64,000 nucleotides of DNA from Rhizophagus irregularis (taxonomy: Eukaryota > Glomeromycota > Glomeromycetes > Glomerales > Glomeraceae): contig NC_089441.1 in NCBI RefSeq assembly GCF_026210795.1, positions 1,426,001-1,490,000 on the forward strand, in the 5' to 3' direction. Below, piece after piece: positions 35,271 to 45,416 of this stretch. Each line of letters opens with the position of its first letter. Position 1 is the stretch's first letter. Under the pieces are notes generated by a model. The model was not told where the DNA came from, made no database searches, and saw nothing but the letters and a program-made list of their open reading frames with translations. A program made the position numbers and the translations under genes.

Positions 35271-36661
35271 AATAAATCTAAAAAAATGTATGAACCTTAA
35301 ATATAAAAAATGGCTTGTAAGCAATATTACTTAGACTGACACATTGATGCAATTAACATTTGTATTAATATGTCAGTTCAAGTCATATTGCCTATTTTTA
35401 CTATTCTAAGCTGAGTAATAAATATTAGATCATAATATAGATTTAAAAATTGACATAGAATTATTAGACCCAAATATCATAATTAAATAATGTAAATTAA
35501 TAGATCTGTCAAACAAATAGACTTTGAGTGATAAAAAATGCAAATATAATTAGTATTTATTACTAGATACACGGATGCAATTTTATTTTAATGATACATG
35601 TTACTAATCTTTTTTATATTTATTGCTATATTTGTCAAAATGATTCAGTAATTATTGATCTTTGTTAAATGTAACAAAAGAAATGACCAACTTTATGTCA
35701 GTTTAAATAAAACCATATAGCTTAGTAAATGATATGCATCAGTCTGGCCCATTTGACATATATTATTGATGTGGAACGTGTTTCACGTGTTTCCACGTGA
35801 TTTTATGTAACACGTTCAAGTGTCATCTGATAATGGCGCGAGACTTAGGATTTGTCTTCTCATTTTTAGTTCTTTATCAAAAAATTTTTTTATGGCATAA
35901 TCTGAAATATTTTTTTATTCAATGTGCTTTTATGATCCTTTGCACACATTCTTTTATTTTCATTAATATACAGGAAATCGCGATAACCAGAGCCACATAT
36001 TTCAGTGTTTTCTTCTGAAACATAATTTTTCATATTAAACAAGAAGAAATTCTTGCATTTGAAAGAGAGAGGAATAAAATTTTGAAGGAAAGATTATAAA
36101 AATTGTTAGAATTAGGAAAAAATTAATAATAGATTTCCTAGTTGTTAGATATTTCTTTATATTTTTTCTGGCACTTTAATAAAGTTTATACTAATATTAG
36201 CAAATAAATATACTTTAATTTCTTCAGCATACAATATAACTTTTTTTATTTTTTATTAAATTGTATTTATCTTATTTTATTTTATTTAACAATTTCGAAA
36301 TATCTCTAGTCATGCATAAGTATTTTTTATTTTTAAATCACAAAGCGAAGCAAGTTACAGTAAAAATTACAAGGAACCTATAAACTAAAGACTAAAGTAA
36401 CTATGAAAACTAGTAACCAAAACACGACTGACCATTACGGAATCAGGGTGTTGTCACCTTGGTCGGAAAAGGAAAATGCGCGGGATCAGGATGAACCCTC
36501 CCCCAGACATATGCACCAAGGAAAAGAAAAAGAAACCGTGATAAAAAAAAAATAAATGAACTAATTAACAAGATTACAAGTAAAAGAATTATTATAAAAA
36601 TAATCTATAGTAGAAGGTAAAGAAAAAATAAAATTGTCTCTAATCACCAGCATGTAAGAAA
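35271..36661. other. Intergenic, including a GC-rich patch at 36410-36540
   Basis: Mostly AT-rich without genes. 36420-36535 is GC-rich (for example CAGGGTGTTGTCACCTTGGT, CCCTCCCCCAGACATATGC) and may be part of the same unit as the open frame at 36662-36952, but no gene model emerges. Confidence 0.35.
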
Positions 36662-36952
36662 TTACTCGATGTCCATCGAATATAAGCTGTTTATGCGGAT
36701 ATTGTGGTTATTGTATGGAGTAGTGAACGTGGTTCTACCAGATCGATTACCGACTCCGATAGGCTGCGTATCAATATGGTGTAAAATATTGCCTGATTGC
36801 CTAACTGTATGTCCGAGTGTATCATCATTGACGGCAGTATGTGTACGTTTACGTTTTTTTGGAGTGAGAGGAGCCTGGCGATAATTTTTCTTATGTTTTT
36901 TGGTAATGTTGAGGGAAAGTTCCACTGTTTGGTTGCCTCGTGTTCTTTCCAA
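36662..36952 (-). CDS. Hypothetical basic protein fragment, 96 codons
   Basis: An open minus-strand frame with hydrophilic, lysine-rich composition (ITKKHKKNYRQAPLTPKKRK, resembling a nuclear localisation signal). An overlapping second frame is open over most of the same stretch (HEATKQWNFPSTLPKNIRKI), so the openness may reflect the higher GC content. A similar TPKKPRRLKRF string occurs near 48940, suggesting a dispersed retroelement-derived sequence. Start, product and status are unclear. Confidence 0.25.
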   Translation of the reverse strand: MERTRGNQTVELSLNITKKHKKNYRQAPLTPKKRKRTHTAVNDDTLGHTVRQSGNILHHIDTQPIGVGNRSGRTTFTTPYNNHNIRINSLYSMDIE

Positions 36953-38043
36953 ATGGTAGAATTAATGCATTAATAATACTATGTTTTACCTTCAAGTCTG
37001 ATGTGTAAATGGAAGGATCTCTTGCCATTCAATTAATTCGAAAGTTTCCTGATTTAAATTCATGACCAAACACGATTATATCAGGAGCAAGAAACGGCAA
37101 ATATATTCGGTGATCAGTTGGTGCCATTATTTTCACCATGCTGAGGAATAAAAAATTAATTTTTTGAATATGGATTATTTGTATACCTCTAACTAATTAT
37201 CCCACTATCTAACTTAATTCTTCACCATGTAAAAATATAATTTTTGGAATAAAAACATTGATTTTTGCGAAACATTTTAAAAATTATGTTATTATATTAA
37301 AAATATTTAATTATTATTTAATTTTGCGACGTATTAATAAAAAAATTTAATTTTTTAAAATTATTACATATATGATATAATAGAAATATTATTCGTTACA
37401 AAGTATTATAAAACTAAAAAAAAAAGATAATAAATGTCGTTATAATGAGTATCAAAATTTCGAACTTTCGAGATTATGATTTGTCAGGATTGCGACGTTG
37501 GGCTTGTGTTATAACGGGATTCTGATGGAAAATAAACCTACAAATTTGACACAGAATTATTTGGTAATATCTGGTCCATTTGAACTTTCTAAGATAAGAA
37601 AGAAACACTTAACTAAAAAAAATCATTAAATATAATTTGGGTACAATCATACTGTAAATAACAAAGAAAGAAAATTAATAAGCATCCCCGCAGCAAGCCA
37701 CTTGACTCAAGTAATTAAACAATAATCAAATAATGAATATTATTTTTAATGATTAATAATGACTTGAACAATAGTTGTTTATTTAAATATTAATTTTAAT
37801 TTTACATATTATCTAATTAGTTAATGTTATGGGAACTAAATCGTAACCATATTATAATAGGGTACGTCAAAGGGGGGTCTTTTAGTCAGTGCTATACGAT
37901 ACTTAATTTACTTTCATATATTTTTACTATAATAAAATTTATTATTCGTTGCATTGTATTTATTTGTTGTAAATACATGGAACGACTTTTCTTGCATATT
38001 TATGATAACATCCAATATTTAAAATATTTTCGATGCTTTTTTT
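36953..38043. other. AT-rich intergenic DNA
   Basis: No gene, RNA or element ends identified. Open frames of 70-80 codons at the right edge are translations of the repeat array that follows. Confidence 0.4.
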
Positions 38044-39145
38044 ATGGTATCGGGACTTTTCGCTGAAGTCCATTTCACCGAAACCTATTTCGCCGAAGCC
38101 ATTTCACCGAAGGAGTATTTCACTGAAAGGATATTTCGCCGAAAGAACGTCTCGTCGAAATACCATTTCACCGAAACTCCCATTTCTCCGGAGTCATTTT
38201 ATCGAATGGACATTTCGCCGAATAAACATTCGCAGAAAATTATTTATTCCACTTAGTTATTTTATTGTTTTTATACTAAATACATAAAAGAAATGTTTTT
38301 TAGAAAAATTTTGGGATTAGCTGGTTTTTATTAAATTTATCTCGTTGTTGTTTATAATATATTAATCGTCTTTTTTTTTACTTACTTTTTCGTGAATAAA
38401 TGTTTTAGGAAAATAAAGTTATTTATTTATTTCTCAACAATTAATATCAGTTACTTGAATGTTAAATTTATAATAATCCTGGAAAACAAAAATCTCTAAA
38501 AATAATTTAATTTTTATTTTCATTGCGCGATGAATATTTTTTATTAAAATGTTAATCGCTACCATTTTCGGCGAAAAGGACGATTCGGTAAAATGGACGA
38601 TTCGGTGAAATGGATTCGATAAACTGCACTTTCAAAGAAACGACCACGTCCCTTCGATGAAATATCCCTTCGGTGTATAGGTGCTGTCGGAATTCCCTAA
38701 TTACGACATTTCGGCATTACGACATATGTCGTAAATAATGCCGTAACCGTAATGAAGCTAATCATGATCACGTGACTTGTACAAATGCTACACGATTGAC
38801 AGGAATATTTCCTTTTTGGAAACTCATGTAACATTGTGCAACCCATTATTCGGGACAAATTTTCCTTTTTTTTGGAAATTAGTGTAACGACACGTGATAA
38901 ACCGCGAAAAAAAAAAATTGACCTTCGGCATTACGAACTTGGCTGAAATTAAGTTTAGTCTCATTCATTTACGACATATATATTTACGACATTACGGCAT
39001 TAAATTAAATTACGGCATTATGGCGCCACGGTATATACGATTTACGGCATTTAATTACGGCGTTACGGCACGTGCCGTAACCGTAAAAATAATCCCGACA
39101 GCATCTATACTTCGGTGAAATGAATTTCGGCGAAATGTACCGTAA
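38044..39145. repeat. Inverted pair of 15-bp CGCCGAA/CGGCGAA arrays, ~1.1 kb element
   Basis: 38055-38235 holds about twelve ~15-bp units with core CATTTCGCCGAA. After an AT-rich spacer containing TTTTCATTGCGCGAT, units in the opposite orientation (TTCGGCGAAATGG type) run 38565-38670 and resume at 39110-39140, after a nested element. The right end GTACCGTAACC is followed by T7, and the left end (near ATGGTATCGGGAC) is preceded by T7, consistent with inverted ends flanked by a T-run duplication. The two arrays could form a large hairpin. The array at 1485-1645 is a half copy. Open frames here are repeat translations. Confidence 0.65.
38676..39109. mobile_element. hAT-like MITE, 434 bp, with 8-bp target duplication
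   Basis: Terminal inverted repeats TATAGGTGCTGTCGGAATT (left) and TATAGATGCTGTCGGGATT (right, reverse complement). Flanked on both sides by CTTCGGTG (38668-38675 and 39110-39117), an 8-bp target-site duplication typical of the hAT superfamily. The interior is dense in ACGGCATTACG and GCCGTAA words in both orientations (for example CATTACGACATATGTCGTAA and TTACGGCACGTGCCGTAA), like the subterminal transposase-binding repeats of hAT elements. No transposase. Inserted in the right-hand 15-bp array. Confidence 0.8.
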
Positions 39146-40082
39146 CCTTTTTTTATACATAGCATAGTTTAAACACTCAAACTAAACAGGCGGAAGGAAC
39201 CATGTTTACTACAGAAGATAATTTTGCTATTTTGCTTAATAATTTATTTTGTTATATAAAAATTTACATGATTTGGGAAAATGTTATATCGGAATAATGT
39301 CTTTCGGGAAAAGGTTACGTTGACTTCTCATGTGAAAAAAGAGATCATTTTCTTATTTTATTCATTTTATTATTGATGATGATCGTTTTCTATTTATATA
39401 CATTTATAATATAAAAAAGATAGGGCATAATTGGTGCAGGGTGTTTAAAAATGATATTAAAAAAAAATTTCTTATTGGTGATATGCCTACACAAATTAAT
39501 TTTTTTTGTCCTTTTGCGTCTTTTTAATAGCCATCGTTATACTTATTACCTTGAAGATAACATATAGAACATTTTATTGATTGGTATTTTACATTACACC
39601 AAAATTCAAATTTTTTTTTAACTCATTTATGTATTCTCTGTAAGAACAGGAAAAACTTTAATAGTAATTCCATAATTAAGTGAAAACACAAATATTAACC
39701 AAAGAAGTCTAATAAATAATTTATGATATTTCCACTTATAAATAATTAAGGGGATGGCCTGATTTAAATTTTAGGATTTTACCACCCCCCTTAGGCAATG
39801 ATCATATAATATACCGAATCTAACTAAAATGTTTAACAACCTAATTCTTAAGAATTTGTGAAACATGCCAAGAAATGTATCTAAATGATTTTACAAATGT
39901 TTTATTAAAAAGGAGAGAATTTTCTGTTTATGTCGATACTGTCGATACTACGAAATTAGAAAAAGACGAAATGCTGGTGATATCGATGTTGATAAATATA
40001 AATTTTAGAAAGTGATTATTCTAACCAATGATATTGCCGTATTAAAAAAAATGACACTGGAGTAAAAGATAAAGTGGAATTA
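39146..40082. other. Intergenic with repeat words and weak coding fragments
   Basis: 39265-39320 has GGGAAAATGTTATATCGG and TCGGGAAAAGG words related to 33110-33195. Near 39900-40010 a short plus-strand fragment (LLKRREFSVYVDTVDTTKLE) is protein-like but ends quickly. No gene called. Confidence 0.35.
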
Positions 40083-40288
40083 ATGGATTCCCAAGGAATA
40101 CTTGAGATATTTGGTAAAGAAATTATTTCAGGTTCACCAAGGGAAGAAAATATAAGACGGTGAGTAAGAGTAAGATTATTGCTCGACAAGAATTTTTGGC
40201 CTCCTTTTTATTAAATAAATTGTATTTTAGTGACGATATACAACAAAATGAGAGAATGGGAGTAGTGGCATCACTAGATCATGGATGA
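40083..40288 (+). CDS. Possible small spliced gene or relic, 44 aa
   Basis: From ATG 40083 the frame reads MDSQGILEIFGKEIISGSPR then EENIRR. It meets a consensus donor (CG|GTGAGT, exon end 40159); the acceptor ATTTTAG at 40230 restores the frame (DDIQQNERMGVVASLDHG-stop). The 71-bp intron is normal for this genome. The same frame is open upstream (KNDTGVKDKVEL) to about 40040, so this may be the 3' end of a larger degraded gene. No family recognised. Confidence 0.3.
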
Positions 40289-40398
40289 ACATCGTTTTTT
40301 TAAAATATATAAAGCGATGAAAATAAGACATTCATTAACAGTCCTCTAACTTTTCCCACTATATATCAATTTTCTAAAAATACGTTACCTTAACAAAA

Positions 40399-41286
40399 AT
40401 GAAGAAATATATACTATGTATATTTGTTGTATTAATAATCATAACGAATTCAAGTTATGCGTTTCCAACAAGTTCTAAACCTATGAGTAAAAGAGCAAAA
40501 ATGGAACCTATGATTAAAACATATGATATTCCATCAGCAGAAGAAAGAACGAGTAATACAACAGATTTTTTTGTTGATGATATTAATAATATAAATTCTG
40601 TCAGACTCTTAGAGATTGTAAAAACAGACGGATCTGATGATGCTTGTACTGCCTCTGTAATTAGAACTAATAATGGAAATATTGCGATTACCGCTGCACA
40701 TTGTATTTTTGATTATTATCTTCAGACGTGGAATACTAATCTTTATTTTTTTCCTGGGTACAACAATAATGTACCAGGTAGAGTTGGAAAAGTTTATGCT
40801 TATAAATCGTTTATTTGGGGAGATTTTAGGCAAGACGTTACAAGGTTTGATTATGGCTTTATAAAGTTTTATTACCCAGAAGGAAGAAAATTACAAGATG
40901 ATACAGGAGCTTTCGATTATGATCTCGTTATACCTCAAGGAAATGTTCCAACTACTGTATTTGGTTATCCACATGATAATTCTGGTGGTTTCGTGAACTG
41001 TCCCAAAGATGGACAACATCTTTGTCTGTGGCAAGGAGATTCATTTGATTTTCCATCAACTCTTCCAAATTACGAGTGGTATAGAGGTATAAATGTAGAT
41101 GTTGGTTACGGCTCAAGTGGGGGTCCTTGGCTAAGAAATTATGATCCAAATACTAACGCAGGCAATGTAATGGGTATTTCACATGGTATATTATATGAAC
41201 CTTATCCTGATACTAGTACCGCCTCTTGGGCATGGCATCAAGATGATTTTGCAAATCTATTACAATATGCTGAAAATTCACAATAG
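40399..41286 (+). CDS. Secreted trypsin-like (S1) serine protease, 295 aa
   Basis: Single exon. Residues 1-21 form a signal peptide (MKKYILCIFVVLIIITNSSY), with likely cleavage after SYA. A short pro-region contains a dibasic K31-R32 that a Kex2-type protease could cut. The chymotrypsin fold follows: catalytic His101 in ITAAHC, Asp151 in FDYGFIKF, and Ser240 in GYGSSGGPW. Cys pairs at 83/102 and 201/209 could form disulphides, the first being the standard His-loop bridge. Sequence style (short, VFGYPHD, GxSGGP) resembles bacterial/fungal glutamyl-endopeptidase-like or V8-like S1 proteases. All catalytic residues are present, so it should be active and exported, perhaps at the host or soil interface. 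No linked genes. Specificity and role are inferred. Confidence 0.88.
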   Translation: MKKYILCIFVVLIIITNSSYAFPTSSKPMSKRAKMEPMIKTYDIPSAEERTSNTTDFFVDDINNINSVRLLEIVKTDGSDDACTASVIRTNNGNIAITAAHCIFDYYLQTWNTNLYFFPGYNNNVPGRVGKVYAYKSFIWGDFRQDVTRFDYGFIKFYYPEGRKLQDDTGAFDYDLVIPQGNVPTTVFGYPHDNSGGFVNCPKDGQHLCLWQGDSFDFPSTLPNYEWYRGINVDVGYGSSGGPWLRNYDPNTNAGNVMGISHGILYEPYPDTSTASWAWHQDDFANLLQYAENSQ

Positions 41287-41840
41287 GAATTCAATGTTAT
41301 TTAATATAATATAATTTTAATGAATTTAAAATTCTTTTAAATATAAATAACTAAATTAATTTACAACCAAATTAATTTACAAAACCTTTTAAGTATTTAA
41401 ACCATATCAATCTTTTTTTTTTTATATTTATCAAAATATGATCATACTTTAATTAAGTATTTAAAAAATACTTTGTTTGAAAAATAATACTTTTACAATA
41501 ATAAAATTTTCATAATAATTACGATAATTTACAAATTTATAATTTAAAGAAAAAGCATTTAAAAAGAAACCTTATTTTTCGTCGTATTGTTGATTGCTAT
41601 GTCCTAACAAAAATTACTTAAAATTACAAAAAAAATAGTCACATTTTAATCAGACTGTTATGTATTATGTTACTACGGTTACTTACAGTATGATCAAATA
41701 TAGTACCTTTCCCGAAGTAAACATTTTCCCGACATATACAATTTCCGAATCCTGAATCACAATATCTACAATATCTCAAATCCCATTAGTTTATAAATAT
41801 TGGATGACCACATCATCACCCGGGCGATACTAGCTATGTA
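41287..41840. other. Intergenic; possible distal exon of the Tc1-disrupted gene
   Basis: AT-rich 3' flank of the protease gene. 41708-41745 has TTTCCCGAAG and TTTTCCCGACAT repeat words. On the minus strand, DSEIVYVGKMFTSGKVLYL is readable after a possible CAG acceptor and could be a downstream exon of the gene at 43130-43438, but it overlaps those repeat words and is not called. Confidence 0.3.
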
Positions 41841-43129
41841 CAGTCACGTCCGAAAGTGACGCCCAATTTAAAATTAATGCCAAAAATGGCAAAACTTTAT
41901 TGATTTTCATTAAAATTCACATAAAAAATAATTACTAAAAATGGTTAATAATGTGTTGGCCCTCCCCTTGCTTCTAGTACTGCATTTATTCTTTGTGGCA
42001 TTGAAGCAACAACCTCTTCAAAAATGGAGCAATCCAAATTTTCCCATTCTTCACTTAGTGCAACTTTAAGTTCATCCACAGTTCTTGGAAAGACTTTACA
42101 ACTCTGGATATTGTCCTTTAACTGCTTCCAGATGTTTTCTATTGGATTTAGATCGGGAGAATTTGCTGGCCAATCAATAACCACAATTTTATTCTTCTTC
42201 AACCAATCCTTGGTTATTTTCGCGGTATGTATGGGTGCATTATCCTGTTGAAAAATTGCAGCCCTTCCTGTTAACTCATGAACTGTATGCTGAAATGGAT
42301 ACAGATATGAATTTAGGATTCTAATGTAAGTATTTGAATTGATTTTTTCATTTCCTTCTTTATTTTCATCACAAAAAATTAATGGCCCTTTTATCCCTCC
42401 TGCAAAACATCCCCAAACCATGACTGATTTTCGACTACTTTTAAAGATAGGTGTCAAGCATTCAGTGTTAAACCTTTCCCCTGTGTGTCTCCAAACTCTT
42501 ATTTGTCGTGACTGCTTGCCAATCTCAACACTTGATTCATCTGAGAAAATAACTTGTGCCCAATCATAAGCTGTTTTTTCTTTATATTTCTCACACCAAC
42601 TAATACGAGCTAATGCATGCTTTTCTGAGATAAAGGGTTTTTTTGCAGCAACATGGGAATAAATTCCAACACTATGTAATGCTCTTTTAGCAGTTGTAAG
42701 GCTGCAATTTAAATCTAATGTATTAATGACTTCATGTAAAGGTTCGCATCGATCTTGTGTAACTTTGTTTATGAGTGCATTTTTCTCATTATTATTGAGA
42801 GCAGGTGGACGCCCCGATCTAGGTAAATTTTCAGTTTTCCCTGTCTTCTTGTATCTGTCAATAATTCTTCTTATTGTGGTGGGGTCACGACCCATTTTTC
42901 TTGCTATTTGTGCAGGGTTAAAATTCTCCATATATGCTAGTATTTTTCCTTTATCTTGAGAAGTTAACTCAGTTCTATGTGACATTATTTTTTTAACTTT
43001 GCAACGCGTTTATTAGGTTATGAAATTGTGAGAAAAACATTTAAAAATAAAAAAAAGGGGGTATAAATAATGTAAATTTTGTGTATCGTAACACCGTACA
43101 AAATCGGGCGTCACTTTCGGACCCGACTG
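41841..43129 (-). mobile_element. Full-length Tc1-type DNA transposon, 1289 bp
   Basis: Terminal inverted repeats of 24 bp with 22 matches: left starts CAGTCACGTCCGAAAGTGAC (41841-41864), right in reverse complement CAGTCGGGTCCGAAAGTGAC (43129-43106). It contains one intact transposase gene on the minus strand. The left flank is TA; at the right, ACTG is followed by ACC instead of TACC, consistent with a TA target duplication that lost one T. Intact ORF and near-identical ends suggest a recent insertion. It interrupts a spliced gene (43130-43438). Confidence 0.9.
41945..42985 (-). CDS. Tc1-family transposase, DD34E, 346 aa
   Basis: Cut-and-paste transposase. Residues ~1-65 contain the first helix-turn-helix (QIARKMGRDPTTIRRIIDRY, then the GRPP hook in RSGRPPALNNNE), residues ~70-115 the second DNA-binding region, and ~135-300 the RNase-H-like catalytic domain. 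The three acidic residues are visible: D in VIFSDESS, D in QQDNAPIH, and E in LNPIENIW, with 34 residues between the second and third, the DD34E signature. The glycine motif VMVWGCFAGG is present. Full length for the family, no stops or frameshifts. Enclosed by 24-bp inverted repeats. Likely functional, although activity cannot be judged from one copy. Confidence 0.95.
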   Translation of the reverse strand: MSHRTELTSQDKGKILAYMENFNPAQIARKMGRDPTTIRRIIDRYKKTGKTENLPRSGRPPALNNNEKNALINKVTQDRCEPLHEVINTLDLNCSLTTAKRALHSVGIYSHVAAKKPFISEKHALARISWCEKYKEKTAYDWAQVIFSDESSVEIGKQSRQIRVWRHTGERFNTECLTPIFKSSRKSVMVWGCFAGGIKGPLIFCDENKEGNEKINSNTYIRILNSYLYPFQHTVHELTGRAAIFQQDNAPIHTAKITKDWLKKNKIVVIDWPANSPDLNPIENIWKQLKDNIQSCKVFPRTVDELKVALSEEWENLDCSIFEEVVASMPQRINAVLEARGGPTHY

Positions 43130-43438
43130 ACCTCCTGAAGTGTTTCATTCTGATTAGCTTTAATTAAAAACCAATCTTGTGATAAGTCACGGAAATCATT
43201 TTCGGAGCCAGTCCATTGTGTACTTCCATCATAGAAGAACTCAAAATTTTTACCTTGCTTTTTCCAGAACAGGAATCTCCGGATTGCTGAATACCATCTT
43301 GTTTCGGTATTTTGGAAAGTTAAAGCGATCTCATAGTCGCTTTCCCCCTAGTTAAATATAATAAATCTGTGAATGGTTCGTGAATTTCTGAGACCAAAAA
43401 CTGAATCAATTTAAAAATACCTTTTCTTCCACTTCCAT
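43130..43438 (-). pseudogene. Hypothetical spliced gene truncated by the Tc1 insertion
   Basis: The minus strand reads an 18-nt first exon (43438-43421, MEVEEK, then AAG|GTATTT). An acceptor CTAG follows, and a second exon from 43347 reads GESDYEIALTFQNTETRWYS, AIRRFLFWKKQGKNFEFFYD, GSTQWTGSENDFRDLSQDWF and LIKANQNETLQE. It ends exactly where the transposon begins. The bases at the break (CAG GAG|GTACAT once the element and one TA are removed) look like a splice donor, so the element may have landed on the exon 2 donor site. The protein is hydrophilic with several aromatic residues; family not recognised. No defect other than the insertion is visible. Confidence 0.55.
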
Positions 43439-43556
43439 AAAAAGTTTTTATAATTTCGTTAAATCTTTTTATTTTTTTTTTACCTCTTAATTTTATATAA
43501 AATCACGTAATTAATGACCGAACTAGGTGACGTGGTTAAGTGGTTTGACGAAAAAT

Positions 43557-43596
43557 GTAAATATATATTATATATATATATATAATATAAAATAAA
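43557..43596. repeat. TA microsatellite
   Basis: Nearly pure alternating TA over about 30 bp (ATATATTATATATATATATA) within AT-rich DNA. Confidence 0.85.
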
Positions 43597-45416
43597 ATTA
43601 AAAAAAGAAACGGCGCTCATCTAAAATAATTTTCACGATTCGACGATTCGTTTTATTTTACAAAATTTGCTTTTTTAGTAAAATAAGTCAACATCAAATA
43701 TCAAACTTAGTTTAAATTTCGATATAGCGATTTTTTTTTATTTATAGCAGTACAATGCTTTTTGGTGAACGATCAACAGGTATCAAAATTTATTACGTGC
43801 TCGTCAATCAAAAAAAAGCACGTGAAACGCAAGCCTTAATAAGTTAGTTAATTGCTCGACCAAATACTTATTATTATTCTGAAAAATATACATTTATGAA
43901 AATTGTAAATTTTGAAAAAAAAAAATTTTAAGATTATAAAAAATTATATATTATTTTGTATTATAAAATAAAATTGAAATAAATTTAAAATCAATTAATT
44001 ATTATTAAAATATCCTTACTAAATATGATAACGAAGATAGAAATTATAGATAGTACCAAGACCGTGATCTAATTTCAATTCATATGATTAAGTTCGGTAT
44101 ATCGTTGCTCAATATCAAGTTTTATATATCAAAAAATAAAATATGTATATCGTGATGATAAAATTTTTAATTATTTTTGTAAATTTCTTTTTAAATAAAC
44201 GTGAATGAATACTTATAGATATGTTAATAATAAATTTGGAGACATGACGTGAGTATAGGAAATAAATTAATCGTAATAAGTATCTATATTTTTTATTCAA
44301 TTTTATTATTTTTCCAATTAGAAATCTGGATATACTGTTATTACTGTATATAATTCTATTTATTTCACCTTGTATATTGCTTGTTTGTTTGTTTTATGAT
44401 ACCATTGAACATTTCTGTCTCACAATTAAAATTGATTCGTCAAATAGTATATCGTCTTGGTAAAAGTAAAAAAAAAAAAAAATTTATAAATTAGGAAAAT
44501 TCCAACACTTTCATGTACTGTACATGTATTATGTATATGCACAGTACATGTGGATGGCGTTTCTTAAAAATTCCAAAAAAGGAATTCCGTACCCAAATAA
44601 ACTATCGGATTTTTTCTTTATATAAAAGCTGCTGTGGCACTTAGTCTACCGCAGTTTGTCTAATTACTGTGGAAATTTTAATTCTCTATTTTTGAAAATT
44701 TTAAAGAACGCCCTCTCTTATCTAAAATTCAGTGGTACCGGATAATTCCGATTTTATCGAAATTTCTGATTTACTGCATGCAGATTACCCCTAGAATTTT
44801 TTTGCAAAAGGTACTGTATTCGGGGGTCTTTCGAGGGTTATTTGGCCGTTGATGAAATGCACCATTTAAAACCTCTATGTGGTAGGCCGTATCATGGAGG
44901 CAGGGTATGCACATAGCGAAAGCACCGTGCTTCGAAATTTTTATTATGTTTTTAAATATCATGTTTAAATTATTCCTTCCTCCCTCAAATTTTTCGCCGG
45001 AAAGGACGGGAATGGCCTTATAGGTAATTTATTTACTATTTTGCCGTCCAATGAAAAATAAAAATAGTTTGAATTAATATTTCATTTTTTAAAAATAATG
45101 TGATAATATATAATATAAGATTTCCTACATCTACTCGATAATTACAAATTTTTTTACCTTAAAACATTTTCGTAGTCGTGTAACTGGAATCATGCAGACG
45201 ATCAATCATAATGGCTGGCGTAGTTGCATATTTATTTATTTATCTATTCTAGAATTCCTGAAGTCGTCGAATTAGAAATCAAAACAATGTTTCATAAAGT
45301 TACTGTAAATGGTATATTAAACAATACTATATTTGTCACTTGTTGAAAGAATCTTTAATAAAATTTTCTATATAAACTGATTGAAAAACATGCTTCTTGT
45401 TCTCCATAAGCAAATC
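43597..45416. other. Intergenic; unassigned GC-richer patch at 44700-44965
   Basis: No gene found. 44710-44950 is of mixed composition (CAGTGGTACCGGATAATTCC, ACCTCTATGTGGTAGGCCGT) and could be a decayed DNA-transposon fragment. The start CAGTGGTACC resembles a pogo/Tigger terminus, but no matching inverted end was found. The 63-codon minus frame there has no signature. Confidence 0.3.

Noticed and set aside
38033-39118. Overlapping plus-strand frames rich in SPKPISPKPFHRRS-type repeats
   Set aside because: Periodic translations of the 15-bp array in two frames; DNA repeat, not protein.
42024-42959. Three plus-strand frames within the Tc1 element
   Set aside because: Antisense to the intact transposase.
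44710-44965. pogo/Tigger-like terminus CAGTGGTACC
   Set aside because: No matching inverted end, TA duplication or transposase fragment was found within the surrounding 2 kb.
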